A stretch of 64,000 nt of DNA from Bin87 sp963692995. GTDB taxonomy: Bacteria; Chloroflexota; Dehalococcoidia; Lucifugimonadales; UBA3495. The notes beneath the pieces were generated by a model. It saw nothing but the letters and a program-made list of their open reading frames with translations, had not been told where the DNA came from and did no database searches. Below, piece after piece: positions 24,416 to 33,117 of this stretch. How positions within the stretch are numbered: position 1 is the first letter of the stretch; each line of letters opens with the position of its first letter. Location of the stretch: the NCBI GenBank assembly GCA_963692995.1, contig OY843611.1:682001-746000 (forward strand), written 5' to 3'. The translations under genes were made by a program, and so were the position numbers.

Positions 24416-25156
24416 ATGACTACCGCCGCAAAAACGCCGGCGATGCTCCCCTACGTCAAGCGGGGCGCGATCGACTATGCCAGCCTGGAGTACAACCCCG
24501 ACGAACCGGAGCCGATGCCCGAAGCCATGGAGCAGGAATTCGTCGTACAGGAAATCCTCGGCATAATGCACAGCCGGTTCACCGACTTTAAGACGCGCCC
24601 GGACGTTTTCCTCAGCAGCAATACCATTCTCTGCTATGATCCGTCTAACCTGAACGTCCGACGCCAGCCCGACATTTACCTGGCTTTCGGCGTGGACCAG
24701 GCCGCAATTCGCCGGCGCCGTATTTATCTGCCCTGGGAGGCTGGAAAGCCGCCTGATCTGGCGCTGGAAGTCGGTTCCGAAAGCACCGGCTCCGAAGATA
24801 CCATCGTTAAACGCCGGGTATATGCCAGCATCGGCATCCTCGAATACTGGCAGTTTGACCCCAGCGGCGGGGAATATCACGGTGCGCCTATGTCCGGATG
24901 GGTCCTGCGCGAGGGCGCGTATCACCCCGTTGAGTTGACCACCGAACCCGACGGCATTCTGAAAGGGCACAGCGAACTGATGCAGTTGTACCTGTGCTGG
25001 GACGAGGGTTGGCCGCGCTTCTACGACCCGGACACGGGAACGTACCTGGAGAACTGGCGTCAGCAACGGGCGAGTTACGAAGCGGAACGCGCCATGTTGT
25101 TGGCGGAAAACGAGCGACTGCGGGCACGGGCGCGTCGGCTGGAATCGGAGAGCTGA
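24416..25156 (+). CDS. Uma2 family (DUF820) putative endonuclease
   Basis: A 246-residue protein with start ATG 24416. The PD-(D/E)xK core of Uma2 proteins is present: RRQPDIYLAFGV with the catalytic Asp, then DLALEVGSESTGSEDTIVKR with E-x-x and a downstream K, and a conserved YASIGILEYWQFDP. The C-terminal ~35 residues are an Arg/Glu-rich coiled coil (YEAERAMLLAENERLRARAR), common in this family. The family is abundant in cyanobacteria and Chloroflexota and its substrate is unproven. The gene interrupts the corrin operon between cbiX and cbiD and is probably an insertion. Confidence 0.9.
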   Translation: MTTAAKTPAMLPYVKRGAIDYASLEYNPDEPEPMPEAMEQEFVVQEILGIMHSRFTDFKTRPDVFLSSNTILCYDPSNLNVRRQPDIYLAFGVDQAAIRRRRIYLPWEAGKPPDLALEVGSESTGSEDTIVKRRVYASIGILEYWQFDPSGGEYHGAPMSGWVLREGAYHPVELTTEPDGILKGHSELMQLYLCWDEGWPRFYDPDTGTYLENWRQQRASYEAERAMLLAENERLRARARRLESES

Positions 25157-25199
25157 CCGTCGCAATCGCGCTGCCCTGCGGAAGCGCTGGAATGATGCA

Positions 25200-26453
25200 G
25201 TGAACACTATGCCCGATGCTGAGCGAAATAACGATGGCGAACGCCCGGAAAGCGATTACTCCCGGCCCACCAAGCGTGACCCGCGAGGGATGCGCACCGG
25301 GTACACCACCGGCGCCACTGCCGCGGCCGCCGCCAAAGCTGCCGTTATCTTGATGCTGTCGGGCCGGACTCCCCACGAAGTATCGGTGCCCTTGCCCGGC
25401 GGACGGGGGCCGGCGACTCTCCAGGTTCAGCGTAGTTGGCCCATGGAGCCTGCCGAGGGCGTCCGGTGTTCCGTTATCAAGGATGGCGGCGACGACCCCG
25501 ACGTCACCCACGGCGCTGAAATAGTGGTCGGTGTATGGAGACTGCCCGACGGCAACAAGGGATTGCAAATCACCGGCGGCCCCGGCGTGGGCACCGTAAC
25601 CCGACCCGGCACGGGCATCGAAGTCGGCGAACCGGCGGTTACGCGAGTGCCGCGCCGGATGATGGCCGAGGCCGTCGCCGAGGGACTGGTGGAATGCGGC
25701 TGGCCGCCGGATACCGGCGTGCGAGCCCGCATCTCCGTGCCCGGTGGCGAAGAGATTGCCAAGCAGACCACCAACGCTCGGCTGGGCGTGCTGGGAGGCA
25801 TCAGCATTCTGGGCAGCACCGGCGTGGTGCAGCCCTTCAGCACAGCAGCGTGGCGGGCCAGCGTCCACCTGGCAATTGACGTGGCAGCCACCAACGGCCT
25901 GGACCATTTGGTACTGTCCACCGGCACCCGCAGCGAACAGTACACGCGAGAGTTGCTCGATCTGCCCGACATGGCCTACGTCGAGGCCGGGATATTCTCC
26001 GGTCCGTCCATGAAACGGTGCGTGAACAAGGGCATCAAGCGCGTGGCCCACGTGGGCATGGTGGGCAAGTTCTCCAAGATGGCCATGGGCTACTTCGTCA
26101 CCCACGTCGCCGGCAACCAGGTTGACACCGCTTTTCTGGCCGGGCTGGCCGCCCAGTGCGGCGCGTCGCCGGCGCTACAGGCCGAGATGGCCGAAGCCGC
26201 CAGCGGACGACACTTTCAGGAGTTGGCCCAGGAACACGGCGTCATGGACGTATTCCCCTTGATGTGCCGGATGGTGTGCGAGGAGGCTCGCAAGTATCTG
26301 GGCCAGGACTCCGCCGAATATCAGGGCGACGGGATCATCGTTGACGCCCTCTGTTTCGACTTCGAGGGCAACTTGCTGGGCTCGGCCAGCACCTCTCCCG
26401 ATGGCATTCCCCTGCGGGACTCGACGACAGTGGGGGCCAATGGTCAAGGCTGA
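25200..26453 (+). CDS. cbiD: cobalt-precorrin-5B C1-methyltransferase
   Basis: A CbiD protein of up to 417 residues. GTG 25200 and ATG 25209 are both possible starts. The family signature RTGYTTGATAAAAAKAA is at residues 32-48, with VGGISILGSTGVVQPFS and ISTGTRSEQ-like LSTGTRSEQY segments later. It methylates C1 of the corrin after ring opening by CbiG, and is a marker of the cobalt-early (anaerobic) pathway. Its 3' end overlaps cbiT by 14 bases, so translation is probably coupled. Confidence 0.97.
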   Translation: MNTMPDAERNNDGERPESDYSRPTKRDPRGMRTGYTTGATAAAAAKAAVILMLSGRTPHEVSVPLPGGRGPATLQVQRSWPMEPAEGVRCSVIKDGGDDPDVTHGAEIVVGVWRLPDGNKGLQITGGPGVGTVTRPGTGIEVGEPAVTRVPRRMMAEAVAEGLVECGWPPDTGVRARISVPGGEEIAKQTTNARLGVLGGISILGSTGVVQPFSTAAWRASVHLAIDVAATNGLDHLVLSTGTRSEQYTRELLDLPDMAYVEAGIFSGPSMKRCVNKGIKRVAHVGMVGKFSKMAMGYFVTHVAGNQVDTAFLAGLAAQCGASPALQAEMAEAASGRHFQELAQEHGVMDVFPLMCRMVCEEARKYLGQDSAEYQGDGIIVDALCFDFEGNLLGSASTSPDGIPLRDSTTVGANGQG

Positions 26454-27063
26454 TCCCGCTCTCGAAGCAGCCCCGTCCACTTCGCGCGCGTTGGGCCTGT
26501 CGGACGATGCTTTTGAGCAGCGCCGGCCGTGGCGAGGACAGATCACCAAGTCCGAAGCGCGGGCGGTGAGCCTGTACCTTTTGGGGCTGCGCTCCGATAG
26601 CGTCGTGTGGGACGTCGGCGCCGGCTCCGGTTCGGTGGCGGTGGAGGCGGCGCGCATCGCCCACCATGGTTGCGTGTACGCCGTGGACAAGGATGCCGAC
26701 AGCGCCGACCTGCTGCGAACTAACGTGGCCCGGTACGGAGACGGGCGCGTGTCCGTGATCATCGGCGCCGCCCCCGCTGCGTTGGCCGGCCTGCCCGACC
26801 CGGACGCCATATTTATCGGCGGCGGCGGATCCGCGGCGCCCGACATCATCGCAATGGCAATCAGCCGGTTGCGGCCAACGGGCCGGCTGGTAGCGAACTT
26901 CGCGGCTATGGAGCGTGCCAACGAAACCTATCGAGCGCTGCAAAAGGCCGGCCTATCGCCGGGGCTTACCATGGTCTCGGCGTCTCGAGGGCGGGAATTG
27001 CCTGACGGGGCGCTACGCTTGCAAGCCTTGAATCCCGTCTTTGTCGTTTGGGGGCAGAAATAA
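26440..27063 (+). CDS. cbiT: cobalt-precorrin-6B C15-methyltransferase/decarboxylase
   Basis: A 207-residue stand-alone CbiT from ATG 26440. The AdoMet motif is VVWDVGAGSGSVAVEAA, followed by the acidic YAVDKDAD and IFIGGGGSAAPDI. ITKSEARAVSLYLLGL is the family N-terminal signature. It methylates C15 and decarboxylates the C12 acetate. The usual partner CbiE (C5-methyltransferase), often fused as CobL, is not found in the window. It ends one base before the cbiL start. Confidence 0.95.
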   Translation: MVKADPALEAAPSTSRALGLSDDAFEQRRPWRGQITKSEARAVSLYLLGLRSDSVVWDVGAGSGSVAVEAARIAHHGCVYAVDKDADSADLLRTNVARYGDGRVSVIIGAAPAALAGLPDPDAIFIGGGGSAAPDIIAMAISRLRPTGRLVANFAAMERANETYRALQKAGLSPGLTMVSASRGRELPDGALRLQALNPVFVVWGQK

Positions 27064-27780
27064 ATGACCACACCCGCACAACCGGGAAAGCTCTATGGCG
27101 TCGGCGTCGGTCCTGGCGACCCCGAACTGCTGACGGTGAAGGCGCAGCGAGTGCTGCAATCGGTGCCCGTGGTATGGGTGCCCCAGGCCGGCATCAGCGT
27201 GGAGAGTTACGCCTACTCCATCGTGAGAGGGATCATCGACGAGGAGCGGCAGGAAGTGGTGCGGGCCAAGTTCCCCACCAACGATGAGGAAGCGGCGCTC
27301 GATGTCTGGCGCGGCGCGGCCCGCGATCTGGCCGTCCACCTGGAGGCCGGCCGGGACGTTGCTTTCATCACCGAAGGCGACCCGATGCTCTACAGCACCT
27401 TCGCCTACGTGTTGGAAACCATCCAGGAAGAATACTCCCACCTGCCGGTGGAGGTGATCCCCGGCGTGTCATCGGTGATGGCAGCAGCGGCATCGGCGGC
27501 GGCTCCGTTGGTCCATCACGGCCAGCGCCTCGCCATCTTGCCGGCGGTGTACGGCATCGACGACTTGCGGGAGGCCATTGCCCTCTACGACACCATTGTC
27601 CTGATGAAGGTTAACCGGACTCTGCTGGAGGCCCTCGCCAACCTGGAACGCCTGGGCCTGTCTGGTCGCACTATTTACGTCCGACGCGCCACCACGGAGC
27701 GAGAGCAGGTGGTGCGCAACATTCAGGAACTGTCCGCGGAAGACCTGGACTACTTCTCGCTGCTCATCATCCGACGCTGA
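27064..27780 (+). CDS. cbiL: cobalt-factor II C20-methyltransferase
   Basis: A 238-residue uroporphyrin-III-methylase-fold enzyme. YGVGVGPGDPELLTVKA is the N-terminal P-loop-like signature, EGDPMLYSTFAYV the AdoMet-site motif, and EVIPGVSSVMAAAASA the family core. The CbiL/CobI assignment follows from VRGIIDEERQEVV and ALYDTIVLMKVNRTL. It adds the C20 methyl. ATG 27064 directly follows the cbiT stop. The next gene, cbiF, is 30 bp downstream and has its own GGAGG. Confidence 0.95.
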   Translation: MTTPAQPGKLYGVGVGPGDPELLTVKAQRVLQSVPVVWVPQAGISVESYAYSIVRGIIDEERQEVVRAKFPTNDEEAALDVWRGAARDLAVHLEAGRDVAFITEGDPMLYSTFAYVLETIQEEYSHLPVEVIPGVSSVMAAAASAAAPLVHHGQRLAILPAVYGIDDLREAIALYDTIVLMKVNRTLLEALANLERLGLSGRTIYVRRATTEREQVVRNIQELSAEDLDYFSLLIIRR

Positions 27781-27810
27781 GCGGCGTCCCCAACACGGAG
27801 GCAACCCCAC

Positions 27811-28695
27811 ATGGCAAACCACGGCAAGGTCTATATCATCGGCGCCGGCCCGGGTGATCCCGAGCTTTTGACGCTGAAGGCCAAGCGCATCATCGACGAT
27901 GCCGACGTGATCATCTACGCCGACTCGCTAGTGCCGGTTGAAATTGCCGAGTTCGCCAAGCCCGGCGCTCAGGTGTACGGCAGCAAGGAAATGTCCCTGC
28001 CCGAGATCATGGACGTAACCCGGCGCGCTGTTGCCCAGGGCAAGACGGTAGCCCGTATCCAGAGCGGCGACCCGTCCCTGTACGGCGCGACGCTGGAACA
28101 GATGCGTATCATGGAAGCCGAGGACGTGGATTATGAAATCATCCCCGGCGTCAGCGCCGTCTTCGCCGCCGCCGCTGCGCTCAAGGCCGAGTTGACTGTG
28201 CCGGAAGTCTCCCAGACGCTGATCCTGACCCGCGCCGAGGGGCGCGTCGCCATGCCCGAAGGAGAAGACCTGGTCAGCCTGGCGCGTCATGGCAGCACGT
28301 TGGCGATCTTCCTCAGTGTCACTCGCATGTTCCGCATCGCCAACCAGTTGCAGGAAGCCGGCTATCCCGCCGACACGCCCGTCGCAGTGGCTTATCGCGT
28401 GGGCTGGCCCGACCAGCAGATCATCCGGGGCACGCTAACCGACATCGCCCAGAAGGTGCGCGACGCCAAAATCACCTTGCAAGCCCTCATCATCGTCGGC
28501 AAGGCGGTGGACCCCAACCTGCTGGATCCGGCGGCCGGAGAATCGGTGGCCGTGTCCCATCTGTACTCTGACGAATACACCCACCTGTACCGCCGCGCCG
28601 GGCAGGGTTCCCATGCCGGTGCCGACCGGGCCGATCTCTACGCGGCCGGCGGTTACGAAGTGCAGCCGGAGCCAGCCTCGGCCGGGGACAACTGA
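27811..28695 (+). CDS. cbiF: cobalt-precorrin-4 C11-methyltransferase
   Basis: A 294-residue CbiF/CobM. VYIIGAGPGDPELLTLKAKRII, then IYADSLVPVEIAEFA and RIQSGDPSLYGATLEQM are diagnostic, with EIIPGVSAVFAAAAALKAELTVPEVSQTLILTR type core and AYRVGWPDQQII near the end. It methylates C11. The C-terminal ~40 residues (HLYSDEYTHLYRRAGQGSH onward) extend beyond the usual end and are low complexity. RBS GGAGGCAACCCC before the ATG. Confidence 0.96.
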   Translation: MANHGKVYIIGAGPGDPELLTLKAKRIIDDADVIIYADSLVPVEIAEFAKPGAQVYGSKEMSLPEIMDVTRRAVAQGKTVARIQSGDPSLYGATLEQMRIMEAEDVDYEIIPGVSAVFAAAAALKAELTVPEVSQTLILTRAEGRVAMPEGEDLVSLARHGSTLAIFLSVTRMFRIANQLQEAGYPADTPVAVAYRVGWPDQQIIRGTLTDIAQKVRDAKITLQALIIVGKAVDPNLLDPAAGESVAVSHLYSDEYTHLYRRAGQGSHAGADRADLYAAGGYEVQPEPASAGDN

Positions 28696-28704
28696 CGTAC
28701 AGAG

Positions 28705-29850
28705 ATGCCTCCGCCGGATGCCGACCGGATCGCCATCGTCGCGGTGTCCCGGCCGGGCGCCGCGTTGGCCCGCCGGCTGGCGACGTCCCTGGCCGATGCC
28801 GCGCTCTACCTGGAACGGCGAACCGCCGGCGGCGCATCAGCCGATGACCGGGATGCGCGATTTTACGACTTGCCCCTGCGCCCGGTGATCCAGGAGGTGT
28901 TCGCCCGGCATCGCGCGCTGGTAGCGCTTCTGCCGGTGGGGGCGACGGTGCGTCTGTTGGCCCCAGCGCTGGGGAGCAAGCGTCAAGACCCCGCCGTGGT
29001 GTGTGTGGACGACGCCGGCCGCTACGCGGTCAGCTTGTTGTCCGGCCACGTTGGCGGCGCGGATGCGCTGGCGCGACGGGTGGCGGAGGCAATTGGCGCT
29101 CAAGCCATCGTTACGTCGGCGTCCGAAGCGCTGGACGTCACTGCCATCGACCTCGTGGGTCGCGGCCTGGGCTGGAAAATCGAAGCGACGCCGACCGACC
29201 TGACTCGCACGGCGGCAGCGGTGGTTAACGGCGAGCCGGTGGCGTTATGGCTAGACCCGGAAACGGGCGTCCGTTGGCCCGACGATGTTCCCATTTCAGA
29301 AAGCATCAGCGCCGTCTCGGATCTTTCCGACGCAAAGGCTGCTAGGTACGCCGCCGCGCTGGTCGTTTCCGACCGGGTGTTGTCGCCGGACACCGGGAGA
29401 CCTGTGGTCATCTACCGTCCGCCGACGCTGGTGGCGGGGATGGGCTGCCGCCGAGGTGTGTCCGAAGACCACTTGCGCGAACTGTTGGATGATACTCTCC
29501 GGCGGCACGGCCTCGCGGCGCCGAGCCTGGCGAAAATCGCCACCGCCGACATCAAAGCGGACGAGGCGGGCCTGATCGCCATGGCAAAGTCTCTCACGGT
29601 GCCAATTGAGGCGTACGACGGCGGGCGGCTGAACCGGGCCGGGTTGACCGCGTCTGACCCGGTGGATAGCGCAGCCGGCCTCTACCGTCCCACTGCGTCA
29701 GCCGCCAGCGACCTGCTGGGCGTTTTCGGCGTTGCGGAACCGGCGGCTATGCTGGCGGCCGGAGCGCAAGGAGTGGTTGTTCCGCGGGTCAAATCCGACC
29801 GGGCGACGGTCGCGATTGCACGCATCCCTTCACGGAAAGTCAGTTTATGA
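28705..29850 (+). CDS. cbiG: cobalt-precorrin-5A hydrolase
   Basis: A 381-residue CbiG. The N-terminal domain has LRPVIQEVFARHRALVALLPVGATVRLLAP; the central part has YAVSLLSGHVGGADALARRVA and ALDVTAIDLVGRGLGW; the C-terminal domain has LVAGMGCRRGVSEDHLRELLD and IEAYDGGRLNRAG. It opens the delta-lactone and releases acetaldehyde, another marker of the anaerobic route. The stop overlaps the cbiH start by 4 bases (ATGA), indicating coupling. Confidence 0.95.
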   Translation: MPPPDADRIAIVAVSRPGAALARRLATSLADAALYLERRTAGGASADDRDARFYDLPLRPVIQEVFARHRALVALLPVGATVRLLAPALGSKRQDPAVVCVDDAGRYAVSLLSGHVGGADALARRVAEAIGAQAIVTSASEALDVTAIDLVGRGLGWKIEATPTDLTRTAAAVVNGEPVALWLDPETGVRWPDDVPISESISAVSDLSDAKAARYAAALVVSDRVLSPDTGRPVVIYRPPTLVAGMGCRRGVSEDHLRELLDDTLRRHGLAAPSLAKIATADIKADEAGLIAMAKSLTVPIEAYDGGRLNRAGLTASDPVDSAAGLYRPTASAASDLLGVFGVAEPAAMLAAGAQGVVVPRVKSDRATVAIARIPSRKVSL

Positions 29851-30605
29851 GTACAGGAAAGTTGTATCTGGTGGGCATTGGCCCCGGCGATTCCGGACAC
29901 CTCACGCCGGCCGCCGCCGCCGCCATCGCCGACAGTGACGAACTGGTCGGCTATCGTTACTATATCGAGCAGCTGGCCGGGCCGGCGCTGGACAAAGGCC
30001 GGCACAGCATGGAACTGGGCCAGGAGCTGGAGCGGGCTGCCCTGGCGGTGGACATCGCGTACTCCGGCAAGACGGTGGCGGTGGTTTCCTCCGGAGACGC
30101 TGGCATCTACGGCATGGCCGGGCCGGTGTACCATGTGCTCACCGACCGGAATTGGGATGGGGAAGAGCCGATTGTTGAAAGCATTCCCGGCATATCGGCG
30201 CTGCAATCAGCGGCGGCGCTGCTGGGTTCGCCGCTGATGCAGGATTTCTGCGCCATCAGCCTGAGCAACTTGCTGACTCCATGGGAGCAGATCCGCCGCC
30301 GCCTGGCGGCGGCCGCCGCCGGAGATTTCGTCGCCGTTCTCTACAACCCACGCAGCCGCCGCCGCACCGGTCAGTTGGACGAAGCCCGCGAAATATTCCT
30401 GGAGCATCGACCGGCCGGCACGCCCGTGGGTATCGTCCGGCACGCTTACCGGCCCGAGCAGGCGGTGGCGCTGGCGGACTTGGGCGGGCTGGACGGCGCA
30501 GCCCTTGGCGTCGATATGTTCACCACCGTGGTGATCGGAAACTCCAACACCTACATTCACCATGGCCGGATGGTCACGCCCCGGGGCTACGAAGTCAAGC
30601 AGTAG
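29847..30605 (+). CDS. cbiH: cobalt-factor III C17-methyltransferase
   Basis: A 252-residue CbiH/CobJ. LYLVGIGPGDSGHLTPAAAA, GYRYYIEQL, VAVVSSGDAGIYGMAGPVY and SIPGISALQSAAALLGSPL are the family motifs, with VLYNPRSRRRTGQL near the active site. It contracts the ring while methylating C17. It is the last corrin gene; a hairpin and a new promoter region follow. The operon lacks cbiE and cbiJ. Confidence 0.96.
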   Translation: MSTGKLYLVGIGPGDSGHLTPAAAAAIADSDELVGYRYYIEQLAGPALDKGRHSMELGQELERAALAVDIAYSGKTVAVVSSGDAGIYGMAGPVYHVLTDRNWDGEEPIVESIPGISALQSAAALLGSPLMQDFCAISLSNLLTPWEQIRRRLAAAAAGDFVAVLYNPRSRRRTGQLDEAREIFLEHRPAGTPVGIVRHAYRPEQAVALADLGGLDGAALGVDMFTTVVIGNSNTYIHHGRMVTPRGYEVKQ

Positions 30606-30653
30606 CGTTTTGCGGACTCCGGCCGGCGCCGGAGTGACGGATTATCAACCGAA

Positions 30654-30687
30654 CCACCGAAAACGGAACGCTACCCGTTTTCGGTGG
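30654..30687. terminator. hairpin after the corrin operon
   Basis: CCACCGAAAACGG and CCGTTTTCGGTGG pair over 13 bp with an 8-base loop. It lies 49 bases after the cbiH stop. There is no T-tract, so its role as a terminator is only likely. A degenerate GTCATTCC-family palindrome (30612-30640) precedes it. Confidence 0.55.
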
Positions 30688-30727
30688 CTGCTATACTGCC
30701 GCGAAATCATTTGCAGGAGGAAACAAC

Positions 30728-31474
30728 GTGCCAGCGATACGCGCCAACCCAGTGAAGGACAAATTGCGACAGGGCCAGCCGGCTACGTGCATCTCCGGTC
30801 TGATGACCAGTGAAATCATCGACTTTCTCGGGCCGCTGGGGTTCGACTCCGTGTGGATGGAGTGTGAGCACGGGCCGGTGGACTGGGAAACCCTGGGCGA
30901 CATGACCCGGGCCTGCGACCTGTGGGGCCTGGCTTCCATAACCCGCTGCAACGCCAACGACGCCGGGTTGATTACCCGAACCTTGGACCGGGGCTCCATG
31001 GGCGTCGTCCTGCCCCACGTCAACACGCGGGAAGAAGCGGAGGCTGCGGTGGGCGCGTCCAAGTTCGCCCCGCTCGGCTATCGCGGCATGTTCGGCGGTC
31101 GCCAGTCCTTCGGCGTACCCGACTACGTTCACCACGCCAACGACCAGACTATGGTAATCGTGCTGATCGAAGAAGTCACGGCCCTGGATAACCTGGACGA
31201 CATTCTGAAGGTGGACGGCATCGACGTTTTCTTCGTGGCGCCTACCGATCTGTCCCAGACCATGGGCCACATTGGGAATGTCGGTCACCCGGAAGTTCAG
31301 TCGGCGATAGACGACGCCCTGGCCCGGATCGCGAGCGCCGGACGCACCGCCGGAACCCTGGTCAACGACGACAACGTAGCGTCTTACGTGGAGAAAGGCG
31401 CGCGCTTTCTGATGACATCGTGGAACGCGTGGGTTGCCCGGGGCAGCAGCGAGTTCCTGGGGCGCCTGCCGTGA
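30728..31474 (+). CDS. HpcH/HpaI family aldolase
   Basis: A 248-residue class II aldolase. The start is GTG 30728, set by AGGAGG eight bases upstream. The TIM-barrel signature is GFDSVWMECEHGPVDWETL, with metal ligands in VIVLIEEVTALDNLD (Glu) and VFFVAPTDLSQTMG (Asp), and GYRGMFGGRQSFG as the substrate loop. The family cleaves 2-keto-3-deoxy or 4-hydroxy-2-oxo acids to pyruvate and an aldehyde. That fits the aldehyde and ring-cleavage enzymes nearby. A TATACT -10-like hexamer is near 30693. Confidence 0.93.
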   Translation: MPAIRANPVKDKLRQGQPATCISGLMTSEIIDFLGPLGFDSVWMECEHGPVDWETLGDMTRACDLWGLASITRCNANDAGLITRTLDRGSMGVVLPHVNTREEAEAAVGASKFAPLGYRGMFGGRQSFGVPDYVHHANDQTMVIVLIEEVTALDNLDDILKVDGIDVFFVAPTDLSQTMGHIGNVGHPEVQSAIDDALARIASAGRTAGTLVNDDNVASYVEKGARFLMTSWNAWVARGSSEFLGRLP

Positions 31475-31486
31475 CGCAACGCTGAA

Positions 31487-31509
31487 GGGGCGGGTTGCAA
31501 ACCTGCCCC
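31487..31509. repeat. GTAGGGGCGGG-type palindrome (degenerate)
   Basis: GGGGCGGGTTG pairs with CAAACCTGCCCC with one wobble. It lies between convergent genes (aldolase and LysR) and could terminate both. Confidence 0.65.
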
Positions 31510-31537
31510 GGCGTTCTGCTAGAGTTGCCAGTTGTGG

Positions 31538-32497
31538 TTACTGAGTAGCGCTGGCAATGGCCTGCATCGTCCGTTCTCCGCCATGGTCAACGTCCCAGTC
31601 CCACAGGTCGGCGCGGAAACCGGACAGGCCTTCTTCCAGAGTTTTGATGAAGTTGCGGACGCCGCGCCCGTGGAACTTGCCCCGCAGGGTGCAGACGCCG
31701 ATGTTGGCCGACGGGAAGATGTGGTCGAGGCGCACCACCGCCAGGCGGTCGTGGTCCTCGGGGTGCAGGGTGAAATCGCTGACGATGGCGATGCCCATGC
31801 CGATGGCCACGTAGCGCTTGATCATATCGGTGTTGTCCATCTCCAGCACCACGTCGTAGGTGACGCTGCGCTCCCGCAGCTTCTGCTCCACGCGCCGGCG
31901 GCTCAGGCTCTCGGGGCTGTTCAGGATCAGGGGGAACCTGGCCATATCCTCAATGGAAACGGGATCTCGCTGGAGCAACTCGTGGCTGGGTTCGGAAATT
32001 AGCACCACGTTGTAGTCAAACAGCTCGGAAAATTCCAGCGAAGGGTCGTCGGTGGGCGGCGCGGAACACAAGGCCAAGTCCACCTCGCCCGACTTTACCA
32101 GCTGGATCAGGTTGGCATACGAACGCGCCACCAGCCGCATCCGCACGTCCGGATAACGGGCGCGGAACTGACGGATGGGCCGCGGCAGATGATAAGAAAC
32201 GATGTCGGGATAAGCGCCTACTACGAAGGAACCGCGCCCCTCGGAGTAGTCCATCTGGGTTTTCAGCGTGTCGATGGACTCCACGATGGGGGTCGCCAAC
32301 TCGTAGAACAGCGATCCCTCGGAGGTCAGCTGTATTGGCCGTTTGATGCGGTCGAACAGCGTGATGCCGAACTCGCTCTCCAGTTTTCTCAGGTGGGTAG
32401 TAACGGTGGGCTGCCCCAATTCCAGCTTGCGCGCCGCTTTAGATACGCTCCGTAAGCGGGCGACATGGTAGAAGCTGATGATTTCGCGCAGTTCCAT
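31538..32497 (-). CDS. LysR-family transcriptional regulator (CysB-like)
   Basis: A 319-residue LysR protein. The N-terminal winged HTH is MELREIISFYHVARLRSVSKAARKL with QPTVTTHLRKLESEFGITLFDR. The effector domain (about 90-300) has VVGAYPDIVSYHLPRPIRQF and GEVDLALCSAPP. The motif set resembles CysB/Cbl-like activators that respond to small sulfur or carbon compounds. Its inducer is unknown. The AT-rich divergent gap to 32733 holds a TATAAT for this gene and may also carry its operator. Confidence 0.95.
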   Translation of the reverse strand: MELREIISFYHVARLRSVSKAARKLELGQPTVTTHLRKLESEFGITLFDRIKRPIQLTSEGSLFYELATPIVESIDTLKTQMDYSEGRGSFVVGAYPDIVSYHLPRPIRQFRARYPDVRMRLVARSYANLIQLVKSGEVDLALCSAPPTDDPSLEFSELFDYNVVLISEPSHELLQRDPVSIEDMARFPLILNSPESLSRRRVEQKLRERSVTYDVVLEMDNTDMIKRYVAIGMGIAIVSDFTLHPEDHDRLAVVRLDHIFPSANIGVCTLRGKFHGRGVRNFIKTLEEGLSGFRADLWDWDVDHGGERTMQAIASATQ

Positions 32498-32558
32498 TGA
32501 GACTTCACCTTTACATGGGGAGCTGGTCGGACCGTAAACCTCGTAATTAAATCAATAT

Positions 32559-32564
32559 ATTATA
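32559..32564 (-). promoter_or_regulatory. -10 element of the LysR gene in an AT-rich patch
   Basis: On the minus strand TATAAT lies 61 bases upstream of the LysR start, within a run of A/T (32545-32570) unlike the flanks. A weak -35 (TTTGCA) is 16 bases further. On the plus strand TATGCTAGAAT near 32655 could be an extended -10 for the pterin dehydratase gene. Nothing else was recognised in this 235-bp gap. Confidence 0.4.
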
Positions 32565-32732
32565 TCAAAAATGCGGATAATGCAAACTTTATGCACCAGG
32601 CTGGCAACTTAACTGTATCGAAAGGCCCTGGCCCCCGGCCGGCGCCGCGCCGCCTTATGCTAGAATTGCGCCATTAGCCGTCGGCTTCCCATTGCGGGGA
32701 GGATGCGCGGCTATAACTCAGGAGGCCGCCCC

Positions 32733-33092
32733 ATGACCCAACTGTACAGCGAACGATGCACCGCCTGCCGCCGCGATTCGCCCCATGTTACTGCTGACGA
32801 AATCGCCGAGCTGCATCCTGCGGTCAACGATTGGGAATTGATTGACGAAGCGGGGATACCCAAGCTGGACCGGCAGTTCAAGTTCCGGAACTTCGTGCAG
32901 GCCCTGGACTTCACCAAGGTCTTGGGCGAGTTGGCCGAATCGGAAGGGCATCACCCCCGCCTGACCACCGAGTGGGGCCGGGTCAGCGTAACCTGGTGGA
33001 CGCACAAGATACGCAACCTGCACCGCAATGACTTCATCATGGCCGCCAAGACGGACCAGCTCTACGCGGAGCGCGCGCCGGCCGAGGGATGA
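32733..33092 (+). CDS. phhB: 4a-hydroxytetrahydrobiopterin dehydratase (PCD/DCoH)
   Basis: A 119-residue pterin-4a-carbinolamine dehydratase, ATG 32733 after AGGAGG. The active-site histidines are in SEGHHPRLTTEWGRVSVTWWTHKI (H-H-x-P and the later H), after LDRQFKFRNFVQALDF. An N-terminal CTAC motif is common in the bacterial forms and could bind metal. It recycles the pterin cofactor of aromatic amino acid hydroxylases or helps molybdopterin enzymes. No phenylalanine hydroxylase is in the window. Confidence 0.95.
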   Translation: MTQLYSERCTACRRDSPHVTADEIAELHPAVNDWELIDEAGIPKLDRQFKFRNFVQALDFTKVLGELAESEGHHPRLTTEWGRVSVTWWTHKIRNLHRNDFIMAAKTDQLYAERAPAEG

Positions 33093-33117
33093 AATCCGCT
33101 GGCATCCGGCAACGACC

